Shown in pieces: positions 8,462-16,448 of a stretch of 64,000 bases of DNA. The stretch is from Virgifigura deserti (lineage in GTDB: Bacteria > Pseudomonadota > Alphaproteobacteria > Dongiales > Dongiaceae). The stretch covers positions 62,001 to 126,000 of the forward strand of contig QOZR01000008.1 in assembly GCA_003576685.1 (NCBI GenBank). The letters are read 5' to 3'. The translations under genes were made by a program, and so were the position numbers. The notes below the pieces were generated by a model. It was not told the origin of the DNA and searched no databases. It saw only the letters and a list, made by a program, of their open reading frames with translations. Every line of letters begins with the position of its first letter. Position 1 is the stretch's first letter.

Positions 8462-9373
8462 ATGATCCAAGCCAAATCTGGGTTCCAGGGAGTCTATCCC
8501 ATGGTCTACGCGCTCTTCGGCCCTGACGGCCGCCTGCACCGGGAGGCGATGCAGCATCAGTTGGAGTCGATGATCGCCGCGGGCGTTCACGGCGTGGCCG
8601 TACTCGGGCTGGCAAGTGAGGCCAACAAGCTCTCGTTTGACGAGCGCTGCATGCTGATGCAGTGGGTCGTAGAGGATCTGCGGGGGCGCCGACCCCTTGC
8701 CGTTACCGTTGCGGAGCCCTCGATCGACGGCCAGATCGCATTTGTCCGCGAGGCCGCGGCTCTGGGAGCCCAATGGGTGATCCTTCAGCCGCCGCCGGTC
8801 AAGGCTGTGCCAGACCTGGAGCTCGTCCGCTTCTTCGGGTCCGTCGCCGATCAGGTGCCTGTCCCTGTCGCAATCCAGAATGCGCCGGAGTACCTGGGAG
8901 TGGGGTTATCGGCCGAGGGATTGAAATCGCTCAATCGCCAGCATCCGAACGTGAAGATCTTGAAGCTGGAGACCACCGCGATCGCTGTCCGGCGAATCCT
9001 CGATGTGACGGAGGGCGCCTATGACGTGTTCAACGGCAGAGGTGGGATCGAGATTATTGATACGCTGCGCGCCGGCGGCGTAGGCATCATCCCCGGAGGC
9101 GAGAGCTTCGATTGGCTGACCCGCATCTTCGACCTGATGTCGAGCGGCGACACTGCCAAGCAGGACCAGGCCGAACGCCTCTATCATGAGCTATTGCCGA
9201 TGCTGGTGTTTCTCATGGACTCGATCGACAATTTTCTCGTCTATGGAAAGCGCGTTCTCGGGCATCGGCTCGGAATACCGGAAACCGACGTACGTCCACC
9301 TTTAACGCCGCCAACCACGTTCGGACTTTCGATGGCCAAGCTATATGCCGATCGCCTTGGACGTGCACCTTGA
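8462..9373 (+). CDS. DapA-family (DHDPS/NAL) aldolase, diverged
   Basis: 303 residues. The Schiff-base lysine is in KILKLETT, and a C-terminal family helix is present. The residues that make the proton relay in true dihydrodipicolinate synthase are absent: the GTTGE region reads GLASE, the YYN region reads PPPV, and the tyrosine of YNVP is glutamine (QNAPEYLG). It is therefore unlikely to make lysine. In this cluster a 2-keto-3-deoxy sugar acid aldolase or dehydratase fits, splitting or dehydrating the product of the enolase-type enzyme. The start at 8462 has GGGAG about 12 bases upstream. Confidence 0.88.
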   Translation: MIQAKSGFQGVYPMVYALFGPDGRLHREAMQHQLESMIAAGVHGVAVLGLASEANKLSFDERCMLMQWVVEDLRGRRPLAVTVAEPSIDGQIAFVREAAALGAQWVILQPPPVKAVPDLELVRFFGSVADQVPVPVAIQNAPEYLGVGLSAEGLKSLNRQHPNVKILKLETTAIAVRRILDVTEGAYDVFNGRGGIEIIDTLRAGGVGIIPGGESFDWLTRIFDLMSSGDTAKQDQAERLYHELLPMLVFLMDSIDNFLVYGKRVLGHRLGIPETDVRPPLTPPTTFGLSMAKLYADRLGRAP

Positions 9374-9925
9374 GCCCGCCGTATTCATCGGATGGCCAGA
9401 GTAAGGTCGTCCCGGGATGTGGTCAGCGATAGTAGCGTCTTCTCTGTCGCGTGATCCGAGTCCGAGGGTCGGAACAGGAGGTGCGGAGGCGCGCCCATGG
9501 AGAGCTTCTTCACACGCTGAAGGTCGAACTCGTCCATCAGCGGCGCTGGGCAACCTGCGAGGAGGCCAAGCGCAACCTCTTCGCATATATCGAGAGCTAC
9601 TATAATCGGCAGCGCATCCACTCCGCCGTCTACATCACATTCAATCTGCAGCGTCATCTCATCTCCCGCCGAAATGTATCCAGCTTTAAAGCCGAGGCTA
9701 TAGGGCGATAGCAATCTGCGACCATCATTTCTTGAGACGCGGCAATCCTGCGGGCCCCAGGCGCTCCCGCCAGGTTGCTATGACAAAACCACCGCGACAG
9801 TGCCCCACGATGCGGGCCGCACTAACCAACCGCGAGGGTGGACGGCCCGCCGCGAGATCTGAGATGATCCCGGAAAAGCACAAACGGAGGCTGCCGCCTC
9901 CGAGATCAGGGCGAGAGGAGCGATC
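9374..9925. other. Intergenic stretch with IS remnant
   Basis: The only recognisable content is the transposase fragment at 9490-9711. The remaining 200 bases before the SDR at 9926 show nothing certain; the opposite strand has a long frame but no family match. The remnant separates the hydrolase operon from the SDR-enolase-FAH operon. Confidence 0.5.
9490..9711 (+). pseudogene. IS3-family transposase (OrfB) C-terminal remnant, frameshifted
   Basis: The translation HTLKVELVHQRRWAT followed by EEAKRNLFAYIESYYNRQR and IHSA is the hallmark end of an IS3-family integrase-core transposase. The preceding MESFF (from the ATG at 9497) is in a different frame. One C is missing after TTCTTC, so MESFF-HTLK is split. 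The normal ending after HSA is also scrambled. No OrfA, no integrase DDE start and no terminal repeats are seen, so this is a dead fragment. Confidence 0.8.
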
Positions 9926-10684
9926 GTGAGCTATTTCGAGACCAAGCCTTATGCCGTCGTCGTGATTGGCGCGGGTAGCGGCATCGGCCGCGCCGCAGCC
10001 GAATTTCTCGGGGCACAAGGTGTCTCCGTCGCCTGCCTTGATCGCGACCTGCCGGCGGCGGAAGACGTTGCGCAGCAGATCCGCGGCAGGGACGGAGAGG
10101 CCCTTGCGCTGGCGGCCGATGTCACCGTGGACGCTTCGATCAATACCGCGCTCGACCGTGTCGATGCGGTGTTTGGGCGGATTCACGGGCTGGTCAACTG
10201 CGCCGGCATCACCGGCCGGACCAACCTCAAGGGTCATGAGGTTGATCTCGCCGATTTCGACGCGGTCTACCAGATCAATCTGCGCGGCGCGATGGTTGTA
10301 TCGAAGGCGGTCCTGCCGCGCATGCTCAAGTATGGCTATGGCCGACTGCTGCATGTCGCGTCGATCGCCGGCAAGGAGGGCAACGCCGGCATGGCCGCCT
10401 ATTCGGCGACCAAGGCCGGGTTGATCGGCCTCGTCAAGTCGCTCGGCAAGGACTATGCGGAGACGGGTGTCACGATCAACGCGCTCGCGCCGGCGGTCAT
10501 CCGCACGCCGCTGGTCGAGGAGCTGCCGGAGACGACCGTCACCTACATGACCGAGAAGATCCCGATGAGGCGCTGCGGCACGCTCGAAGAGGCGGCGCAG
10601 ATGATCGCCTGGATCGTCTCGCCGGCCTGCAGCTTCACCACCGGCTTCACCTTCGATCTGTCCGGCGGGCGTGCGACCTATTGA
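9926..10684 (+). CDS. SDR dehydrogenase, probably 2-keto-3-deoxy sugar-acid dehydrogenase
   Basis: 252 residues, a classical SDR with GAGSGIG, NCAG, VASIAG and YSATK all intact. GAGAGGAG precedes a GTG start at 9926. The following two genes are an enolase-type dehydratase and a fumarylacetoacetase-family hydrolase. In the known non-phosphorylative L-fucose/L-rhamnose acid route these three enzymes act in order: dehydratase, 4-dehydrogenase of the 2-keto-3-deoxy acid, then hydrolysis of the diketo acid. That gives the likely role by context. The enzyme is cytoplasmic and NAD(P)-dependent. Confidence 0.88.
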   Translation: MSYFETKPYAVVVIGAGSGIGRAAAEFLGAQGVSVACLDRDLPAAEDVAQQIRGRDGEALALAADVTVDASINTALDRVDAVFGRIHGLVNCAGITGRTNLKGHEVDLADFDAVYQINLRGAMVVSKAVLPRMLKYGYGRLLHVASIAGKEGNAGMAAYSATKAGLIGLVKSLGKDYAETGVTINALAPAVIRTPLVEELPETTVTYMTEKIPMRRCGTLEEAAQMIAWIVSPACSFTTGFTFDLSGGRATY

Positions 10685-10690
10685 CGATCG

Positions 10691-10706
10691 GTCCGGGATT
10701 TCGGAC
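10691..10706. promoter_or_regulatory. Candidate IclR operator upstream of second enolase gene
   Basis: Near-perfect inverted repeat GTCCGG-GATT-TCGGAC with one mismatch, same 6-4-6 layout as the site at 20991-21006. It sits just after the SDR stop codon and about 180 bases before the enolase start. Confidence 0.5.
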
Positions 10707-10815
10707 GGCATTCTGTATTTGCGAAATCCGCCATGGGTTGCGATAGTCTGAGAACGCAGGGGAATAAGCCGCTCTCTCATTTGTCGCCCGCGGAGTTGAC
10801 TTGCGGGTCCGTTGG

Positions 10816-10838
10816 ATGCCCGGGCTTGGCCCGGGCAT
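10816..10838. repeat. Palindromic interspersed repeat (CCCGGGC hairpin)
   Basis: ATGCCCGGGC and GCCCGGGCAT form perfect 10-bp arms around TTG, followed by ATGAC. This 'gatgcccggg...cccgggcatgac' pattern is a well known dispersed intergenic palindrome in alphaproteobacterial genomes. Here it lies in the leader of the enolase gene. Confidence 0.7.
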
Positions 10839-10884
10839 GACAAAGATCGAGGCCGGGGCTGCAGACGTCATGGGGAGAGGGGGC

Positions 10885-12051
10885 ATGTCGCCCATCGAGA
10901 AGGTCGAAGTCATCCCGATCGTCGTCGAGAACGACAAAGCCGACGATCTCGACGGTACCGTCGATACGGTGGTTGTCCGCCTCACCGACGCGGACGGTCG
11001 CACCGGCATCGGTGAATCGGACGCGCCGCCGTCGGTCGTCAAGGCCTTCATCGAGATGCCGACCGCGCATCTCTGGAGCCAGAACTCGGAAGGGCTGCTG
11101 ATCGGCGCCGATCCGGTCGAAGTGACGGCGCTCTGGGAGACGCTTTACGAAGCGACCTGCTACCCCGGACGTCGCGGCCTGGGCATTCACGCGCTGTCGG
11201 CGATCGACATCGCGCTGCATGACCTCGCGGGCAAACAGCTCGGCATTCCCGCCTACAAGCTGATGGGCGGCGCCCGCCGCCAGAAGCTGAAACCCTACTG
11301 CACGATCTATCCCGGCTTGGCGCGCGGCGGTCAGACGGTGCGGGATCTGATGACGATCATCGAAAGGCAGTTCGAGCAGGCGCTGGGCGAGGGGTTCCGC
11401 GCGGTGAAGATGGAGGTGCTGTTCTATGATCTGGTGGGCGACGCCGAGCTGGTGAACCTCATCAAGGAAGGCCGGCGGATGTTGGGCGACGGCATCCTCA
11501 TGGCGCTCGACTTCGGCTATCGCTGGCGCGACTGGTACGACGCCAAATGGGTGCTCGATCGGGTCGCCGACTACGACATCTACTTCGCGGAGGCGACGCT
11601 GCAGCATGACGATCTTCTCGGCCATGCGCGCCTGTCCCAGAACAGCCCAATCCGGATCTGCGGTGCAGAGCATGCCGCGACGCGCTGGGAGATTCGCGAG
11701 TGGATCGAAGTCGGCAAGGTCGCTGTGGTGCAGCCGGACATCAGCCGCTGCGGCGGCCTGACCGAAATCCGTCGGATTGCCGAGATGTGCGAACTCTACG
11801 GCGTCCAGGTGATTCCGCATGGCTGGAAGACGGGAATCCTCGCCCAGTGCGGCCGGCATTTCCAGGCCGCCTGTCCGGCGGCGCCGCTGTTCGAGTTCAT
11901 CTCGCCGCAGGTCTATGACAGCCCGCTCCGCCGCGACCTGGTCTCGCCGGAGCCGAGGCTGTCCGACGGTCTGATGGATCTGCCGGAGGGGCCGGGCCTC
12001 GGCGTCGCCTTGAACGAAGAGGTCGTCGCGCGCTACCGGATCGACGGCTGA
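10885..12051 (+). CDS. Enolase-superfamily sugar-acid dehydratase (paralogue of 4642-5844)
   Basis: 388 residues. Catalytic set: Lys175 (AVKMEV), Asp209, Glu236, Glu262 (metal ligands), Asp285 (QPDIS) and His312 (IPHGWKTG). GGGAGAGGGGGC precedes the ATG at 10885; the in-frame extension to 10801 only translates the repeat hairpin and is rejected. It sits between the SDR and the FAH-family gene, so it likely dehydrates a 6-deoxy aldonic acid such as L-fuconate or L-rhamnonate; the exact acid cannot be read from sequence. Expression is probably under the palindrome at 10691-10706. Confidence 0.93.
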   Translation: MSPIEKVEVIPIVVENDKADDLDGTVDTVVVRLTDADGRTGIGESDAPPSVVKAFIEMPTAHLWSQNSEGLLIGADPVEVTALWETLYEATCYPGRRGLGIHALSAIDIALHDLAGKQLGIPAYKLMGGARRQKLKPYCTIYPGLARGGQTVRDLMTIIERQFEQALGEGFRAVKMEVLFYDLVGDAELVNLIKEGRRMLGDGILMALDFGYRWRDWYDAKWVLDRVADYDIYFAEATLQHDDLLGHARLSQNSPIRICGAEHAATRWEIREWIEVGKVAVVQPDISRCGGLTEIRRIAEMCELYGVQVIPHGWKTGILAQCGRHFQAACPAAPLFEFISPQVYDSPLRRDLVSPEPRLSDGLMDLPEGPGLGVALNEEVVARYRIDG

Positions 12052-12081
12052 GGCCGGACTGCAACGAAAGGATACTCCCGA

Positions 12082-12930
12082 ATGAAGCTCGTGCGTTACG
12101 GCCCGGTGGGGCAGGAGAAGCCGGGGCTGATCGATTCCGCCGGCACGCTCCGCGACCTGAGCGGCAGGCTCCCCGATATCGACGGCGCCGCCCTGGCGCC
12201 GGAGCGGCTGGCGGCGCTGCAGGCGGTCGACCCGGCGACGCTGCCGGCGGTGTCGGGCAGTCCGCGCCTGGGGCCGCCGCTGACCGGTATCGGCAAGATC
12301 GTCGCCGTCGGGCTCAACTATTCCGACCATGCCGCCGAGGCGGGCCTGCCGGTGCCGAGCGAGCCGATCCTGTTCATGAAGGCGACGACCGCGATCAGCG
12401 GTCCGCACGACCCGGTGATCATCCCGAAGGACTCGGTGAAGACGGACTGGGAGGTGGAGCTGACGATCGTGATCGGCAGCGTCGCGCGCCATGTGGCGGA
12501 GCGCGACGCGCTGCGCTACGTCGCCGGCTATATGATCTGCAACGACGTCTCCGAGCGGGCCTACCAGATCGAGCGGCAGGGCCAATGGGTGAAGGGCAAG
12601 AGCTGCGATACCTTCGCGCCGCTCGGCCCCTGGCTCGTGACCACCGACGAGATCCCGGATCCGCAGAGCCTGTCGATGTGGCTCGACGTCAATGACGAGC
12701 GGATGCAGGCGGGCTCGACCGCGACGATGATCTTCGGCGTCGCCCAGCTCGTCAGCTACATTAGCCAATTCATGACGCTGATGCCGGGCGATATCATCCC
12801 GACCGGCACGCCGCCGGGTGTGGGGCTGGGATTCAAGCCGCCGCGCTTCCTGAAGCCCGGCGACGTGATGCGGCTCGGCATCGAGGGGCTGGGCGAGCAG
12901 CGCCAGGACTGCGTCGCTCGGGAGGTGTGA
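12082..12930 (+). CDS. Fumarylacetoacetate hydrolase-family protein, likely 2,4-diketo-3-deoxy sugar-acid hydrolase
   Basis: 282 residues with a short N-terminal domain and the FAH barrel. Landmarks are VGLNYSDHAAEAG, PILFMKATTAI, the metal ligands in DWEVELTIVIG, NDVSERAYQ, and WVKGKSCDTFAPLGPW followed by TGTPPGVG. It starts 30 bases after the enolase stop, with AAAGGA upstream. The family includes the enzyme that cleaves 2,4-diketo-3-deoxy-L-fuconate/rhamnonate to pyruvate plus lactate, which fits the upstream SDR and dehydratase. Other acylpyruvate hydrolases are close relatives, so the specific substrate is inferred. Confidence 0.9.
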   Translation: MKLVRYGPVGQEKPGLIDSAGTLRDLSGRLPDIDGAALAPERLAALQAVDPATLPAVSGSPRLGPPLTGIGKIVAVGLNYSDHAAEAGLPVPSEPILFMKATTAISGPHDPVIIPKDSVKTDWEVELTIVIGSVARHVAERDALRYVAGYMICNDVSERAYQIERQGQWVKGKSCDTFAPLGPWLVTTDEIPDPQSLSMWLDVNDERMQAGSTATMIFGVAQLVSYISQFMTLMPGDIIPTGTPPGVGLGFKPPRFLKPGDVMRLGIEGLGEQRQDCVAREV

Positions 12931-12966
12931 GGAAGGCTCGATCCAGGCATCAAGCCCTGAAGCGCT

Positions 12967-14094
12967 CTACCGGACCCGGTACTTTGCCACGGCCTCCTCG
13001 TTCAGGCTGACCCCCAGCCCCGGTGCCGTAGGTACCGCGACCATGCCGTCGCTGTCGATCGGGAATGCCTCGTTGGTCAGGTCCCAGCGGATCGGCGATT
13101 CGCTCGTCGAATATTCCAGGGCCTCCTCGGCCCAATGCTGCGCCAGGAAGGCGAGGTTGGCGGCAATGGTGATGTTGCTCTTGTAGCCGTGAGTCACGAC
13201 GCGCTTGCCGCGCGCCCGGGCCAACGCGCTCACCCGCATCAGCTCGGTCAGGCCGCCGACCATTGTTACGTCCGGCTGGGCGATGTCGATCCTGCCCTGC
13301 TCGAACATGGTCTCGTATTCCCAGCGGGTCGTCAGGCCAAGATCGCCGCCGCCGATCGGCACGCCGAAGCCCTGGAAGCGGGCATGGCCCTCGAGATCGT
13401 CCAGCGGCAGCGGCGCCTCGACCCAGGCGAAGCCGTTCTCTTTGAAGATCGGCATCAGGGGTAAGCCGTCCTCGGCTGTGGCCCAGGCCGTCGCGGCATC
13501 GACCATCAGTTGGATATCCGGCCCGACATGCTCGCGCGCGGCCCGGATCAGGCGCGCCGTATGGTCGAGGTCGTCGCGCCAGAAGGGGTCGGCGACGATC
13601 TTGATCGCCCGCAGGCCAAGCGTGAGGCCGCGGTCGATGTTGCGCCTGACGGCGTCCGGCGTTTCGCCTAGCGGATAGACGGTGCCGTAGGCGCGGAGCC
13701 GGTCTCGCTGCGGCTTGCCGAGCAGGGTCGTGACCGGCGCGCCCGCGATCTTGCCGCGGAGATCCCACAGGGCGATGTCGAGGCCGCTGATCGCGTGAAT
13801 CACCACGCCGCGGCGGCCGTAGTAGCTCGTCGCGTCGTACATCCGGTCCCAAAGGCTCTCGTCGGTCGGGTCTTGGCCGATCAGCACCGACTTCAGGCCC
13901 ATCGCATGGGTGTGCGAGGCGGGCGCCTCGATGATCGCGCGGATCACCGACGGCACGCTGTCGACCTCGGCCAGGCCGGTGACGCCCTCGTCCGTATGCA
14001 CGCGGATCACGCAGTCATCGTAGGAGCCGTCGAAGGTGGACGCGGTCCAACCCGGCACACGCAGCTCGATGACCTCGATATCGGTGATTTTCAT
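12967..14094 (-). CDS. Enolase-superfamily dehydratase/racemase (third paralogue)
   Basis: 375 residues. KITDIEVIELRV at the start, lysine in AIKIVAD, metal ligands in MVDAAT and WVEAPLP, catalytic Asp in QPDVTMVGG and His in VTHGYKS. The third metal ligand, usually Glu, reads as Asp (PIGGGDLG). GGGGGAAC precedes the ATG at 14092-14094; an in-frame ATG at 14112 lacks a ribosome site. It is divergent from the IclR gene at 14209, with a palindrome between them. It is convergent with the FAH gene. More related in style to the gene at 26714 than to the 4642/10885 pair. Confidence 0.92.
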   Translation of the reverse strand: MKITDIEVIELRVPGWTASTFDGSYDDCVIRVHTDEGVTGLAEVDSVPSVIRAIIEAPASHTHAMGLKSVLIGQDPTDESLWDRMYDATSYYGRRGVVIHAISGLDIALWDLRGKIAGAPVTTLLGKPQRDRLRAYGTVYPLGETPDAVRRNIDRGLTLGLRAIKIVADPFWRDDLDHTARLIRAAREHVGPDIQLMVDAATAWATAEDGLPLMPIFKENGFAWVEAPLPLDDLEGHARFQGFGVPIGGGDLGLTTRWEYETMFEQGRIDIAQPDVTMVGGLTELMRVSALARARGKRVVTHGYKSNITIAANLAFLAQHWAEEALEYSTSESPIRWDLTNEAFPIDSDGMVAVPTAPGLGVSLNEEAVAKYRVR

Positions 14095-14150
14095 GGCGCG
14101 GTTCCCCCTCATTGACCGACGCGTCGCCGGAGCGAGCTTAGCAATTTATG

Positions 14151-14173
14151 ATTTTGGACAATAGTCCGAAATA
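14151..14173. promoter_or_regulatory. Candidate IclR operator between divergent enolase and IclR genes
   Basis: Arms ATTTTGGAC and GTCCGAAAT around AATA, with one mismatch in nine pairs. On the minus strand it contains TATTTCGGACT, the half-site shared by the other cluster promoters. Its position between two divergent genes suits autoregulation and control of the enolase gene. Confidence 0.6.
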
Positions 14174-14208
14174 CTGTACTTTCCGACCGCATGGGCAAAG
14201 GAGGAAGC

Positions 14209-15015
14209 ATGCCGAAAGGAGCAGCGGGAACGGAGTCTGGCGCGATGGAGGCAGGGACTGCGACCTCGACGTCGCGCAGCGTCCGCCGTGCGCTCGACAT
14301 CCTGGAGCTGATGCTGGCGCGGGTGGAGCCGTTGAGCGTGGCGGAGCTTGTTCGCCTGCTTCGAATTCCAAAATCCACGGCTTATGAGCTGGTGCGGACC
14401 TTGGCGCAGGCCGGCTATATCGAACGGGCAACCGCAGCCGGTGCCTATGGCCTTGGGCGCAAGCTCTTCGAGCTGGGCATGGCCTATCGTAGCCAGGTGG
14501 ACCTTCTGAAGGAGGGCGGTCAGATCGTCGAGGAGCTGCGGGACGAGACGGGAGAGACCGTGCAGCTCTCGGTGCTCGAGCACGACATGATGCTGGTGCT
14601 GGTCAAGGAGGAGAGCCCGCAGCCAATCCGCATTATCTCCCGCGTTGGTAGCCGCGTCCCGGTGAACTGGGCGGCGGCCGGCCGCCTGCTGGTCTCCGAT
14701 CTGGACGATGACACGCTTCGCGCGCTTCTGAAATCGATCGTCCGGCCGTCGCCGACCGGTCGCGCGCCGACCGACATCGACGACCTGGTGATGCAGATCC
14801 GCAAGTTCCGAAAGCAGGGCTACGCGGTCGAGCTGAACGAGGCGAACGAGCATGCGGGCTGCGTCGCAGCGCCGGTGATCGACGCGACCGGCGACTGCGT
14901 TGCTGCGGTCAGCATCGTCGCGCCGGAGCAGCGGCTGCAGAAGAAGCAGCGGGAGACGTTGATCGCCGCAGTCAAAGCTGCGGCCAACAAGCTCTCTCAC
15001 AGGCTGGGTGGATGA
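14209..15015 (+). CDS. IclR-family transcriptional regulator (paralogue of 2669-3481)
   Basis: 268 residues. Winged helix about 22-85 (IPKSTAYELVRTL), effector domain about 95-265 with GRLLVSDL and HAGCVAAPVID. AAAGGAGGAAGC, a near-ideal ribosome site, precedes the ATG at 14209; an in-frame ATG at 14191 is less likely. It is close to the regulator at 2669 in both domains, so both probably recognise similar DNA and related effectors. That agrees with the similar palindromes at 3518, 10691 and 14151. Confidence 0.92.
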   Translation: MPKGAAGTESGAMEAGTATSTSRSVRRALDILELMLARVEPLSVAELVRLLRIPKSTAYELVRTLAQAGYIERATAAGAYGLGRKLFELGMAYRSQVDLLKEGGQIVEELRDETGETVQLSVLEHDMMLVLVKEESPQPIRIISRVGSRVPVNWAAAGRLLVSDLDDDTLRALLKSIVRPSPTGRAPTDIDDLVMQIRKFRKQGYAVELNEANEHAGCVAAPVIDATGDCVAAVSIVAPEQRLQKKQRETLIAAVKAAANKLSHRLGG

Positions 15016-15028
15016 CATCTGCCGTTCT

Positions 15029-16180
15029 CTACGCAACCCCCCGGCTGGCATGGAGGGCCTGTAGCTGCTCGAGAAGCGCCGCCTCGCCGATGGCGCCGCG
15101 AAGATGCGCTTCGACCAGATCTCCCCCCGCCCGCTGGAACCTGAGATAGCCGGCGTAGCGCGGCCGAATCCAGGCCTGCTCCATGGTCGGAAGCGTGTCG
15201 CGGAAGCAATTCCCGAAGCGCGCATTAAGCGCGGGATCGCGCCAGGCATCGAGCCGCGCCGGCTGGCCATGATTCAGGGCGAACTGCCGCTGTGTCTCCG
15301 CTTCCATCAGGAACCGCACATAGGCGAGGGCCGCCTCCGGGTGTGCGGTCCGCGCCGAGACGCCGACGCCTGTCCCGCCGACCGTCGAGCCGGCCGGCGA
15401 GGCGCGGCGCAACCCCGGCAGATCGGCGAAGGCGAGGGGGCGCGGAATGTCAGCCTCGGCGTAGGCGGCATAACAATAGACCGCCGGGCAATAGACCAGA
15501 TCGTCACGCGCCACCATCGCGTCATGCAGCGCGATGCTGTTCCAGTCGAGCGCCTCTGGCGGGCAGAAATCGATCAGCCGGCGCATCGCTTCGAGTGCCT
15601 CGGCCGCCGTATCCCGGTCAACCAGCGGGTCGGAGGGGGTGATGGCGCAGGGTCGGCCGAGATTGGCGCAAAGCGTGAAGAACGTCATCAGGCTGTGAAC
15701 GCCCGCGAAGGCGACGGCAAGCTTCAGGCCCAGCCGCGTCCCCTGGTCGCCAAGCGCCATCATCTCGGCCCAGCTCCGCGGCGGCTGGCCGCCGCGGCGC
15801 GCCAGCAGGTCCGGCCGGTAGACGGCGACCTGGCAGGCGGCATCGACCGGCAGCGCCCAGAGATGGCCGTCATAACGGTAGGTCTCGAGCGACGGTCCGA
15901 CGAACACATCCGCAAGCGCTTCGGAGTTGGCCAGCGCATCGAGCGGAAGCAGATATTGCTTCGCCGCGATGTCGCCGGCGAACGGGTGATCGAGGATGAT
16001 CAGATCGTAACGTGCCGCCAGCTCCTCGACTGGGGTGAATTCGAAGCCGTGCAGCGGCCGCGAGTCCCAGGCCACGCCGATCTCCGGATGCCGCTTTCGA
16101 AACGCCGCAATCGTGTTGACCAGCGGGTGGACGGCGCGTCGGTGCTCCCACGTGATTCCGCGCAGAAGAATGTCAACCAT
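15029..16180 (-). CDS. Solute-binding-like protein without signal peptide
   Basis: 383 residues resembling family 1 (sugar-type) extracellular solute-binding proteins: ITWEHRRAVHPLVNTIAAF at the start, YRYDGHLWALPVDAA and a late FLMEAETQ segment. The ATG at 16178-16180 begins MVDILLRG directly with the fold; no hydrophobic leader or lipobox precedes it, so the protein should stay in the cytoplasm. No permease or ATPase is adjacent. Proteins of this type ('ITWDHPRGYDPL' family) occur next to CoA-transferase or regulator genes and have no established function. A cytosolic ligand sensor or buffer is possible. It is followed by an IclR gene on the same strand upstream. Confidence 0.75.
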   Translation of the reverse strand: MVDILLRGITWEHRRAVHPLVNTIAAFRKRHPEIGVAWDSRPLHGFEFTPVEELAARYDLIILDHPFAGDIAAKQYLLPLDALANSEALADVFVGPSLETYRYDGHLWALPVDAACQVAVYRPDLLARRGGQPPRSWAEMMALGDQGTRLGLKLAVAFAGVHSLMTFFTLCANLGRPCAITPSDPLVDRDTAAEALEAMRRLIDFCPPEALDWNSIALHDAMVARDDLVYCPAVYCYAAYAEADIPRPLAFADLPGLRRASPAGSTVGGTGVGVSARTAHPEAALAYVRFLMEAETQRQFALNHGQPARLDAWRDPALNARFGNCFRDTLPTMEQAWIRPRYAGYLRFQRAGGDLVEAHLRGAIGEAALLEQLQALHASRGVA

Positions 16181-16448
16181 GGTCGAACCTCGTTCATGCC
16201 GCGATCTTGGCGTTCGCAGCGATCCTGTTCGCCTTGACGGCGCAAGGCAAGCGCCATCAAGCAAAATGTCCCAATATGTGAACAAAGTTCCGGTATTTCA
16301 GAATTGGCGTCGAGGGGCGGATTCGTTCGCAACCAATGCCATCTGTGCGATTCCAAGGCAGAAGGCGCTTGGCCCAATCGACTAAATTTGAGGGCGTCGG
16401 TTTTCCGTTTCCCGACACAAACATTCCGACGCTGCCCACCGCAAATCT
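16181..16448. promoter_or_regulatory. Leader of the SBP-like gene; duplicated regulatory segment with palindrome
   Basis: From the start codon region (16178) to about 16320 this segment aligns without gaps to 20880-21023. Shared blocks include CGAACCTCGT, GTTCGCCTTGAC and CGAGGGG. The palindrome core is at 16285-16306 (TTCCGG-TATT-TCAGAA). The IclR gene at 16449 ends beyond it. Confidence 0.6.
16285..16306. promoter_or_regulatory. Imperfect copy of the cluster operator near the SBP-like gene
   Basis: AAGTTCCGG-TATT-TCAGAATTG aligns with the perfect palindrome at 20988-21009 and keeps the TATT centre; the half-site is TATTTCAGAAT at 16294-16304. It is about 105-125 bases upstream of the SBP-like gene start on the minus strand. 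Confidence 0.5.

Noticed and set aside
10777..12768. 663-codon minus-strand open frame opposite the enolase and FAH genes
   Set aside because: It is antisense to two genes with full catalytic motifs and its translation is rich in Arg, His and Asp without any domain; a GC-codon shadow.
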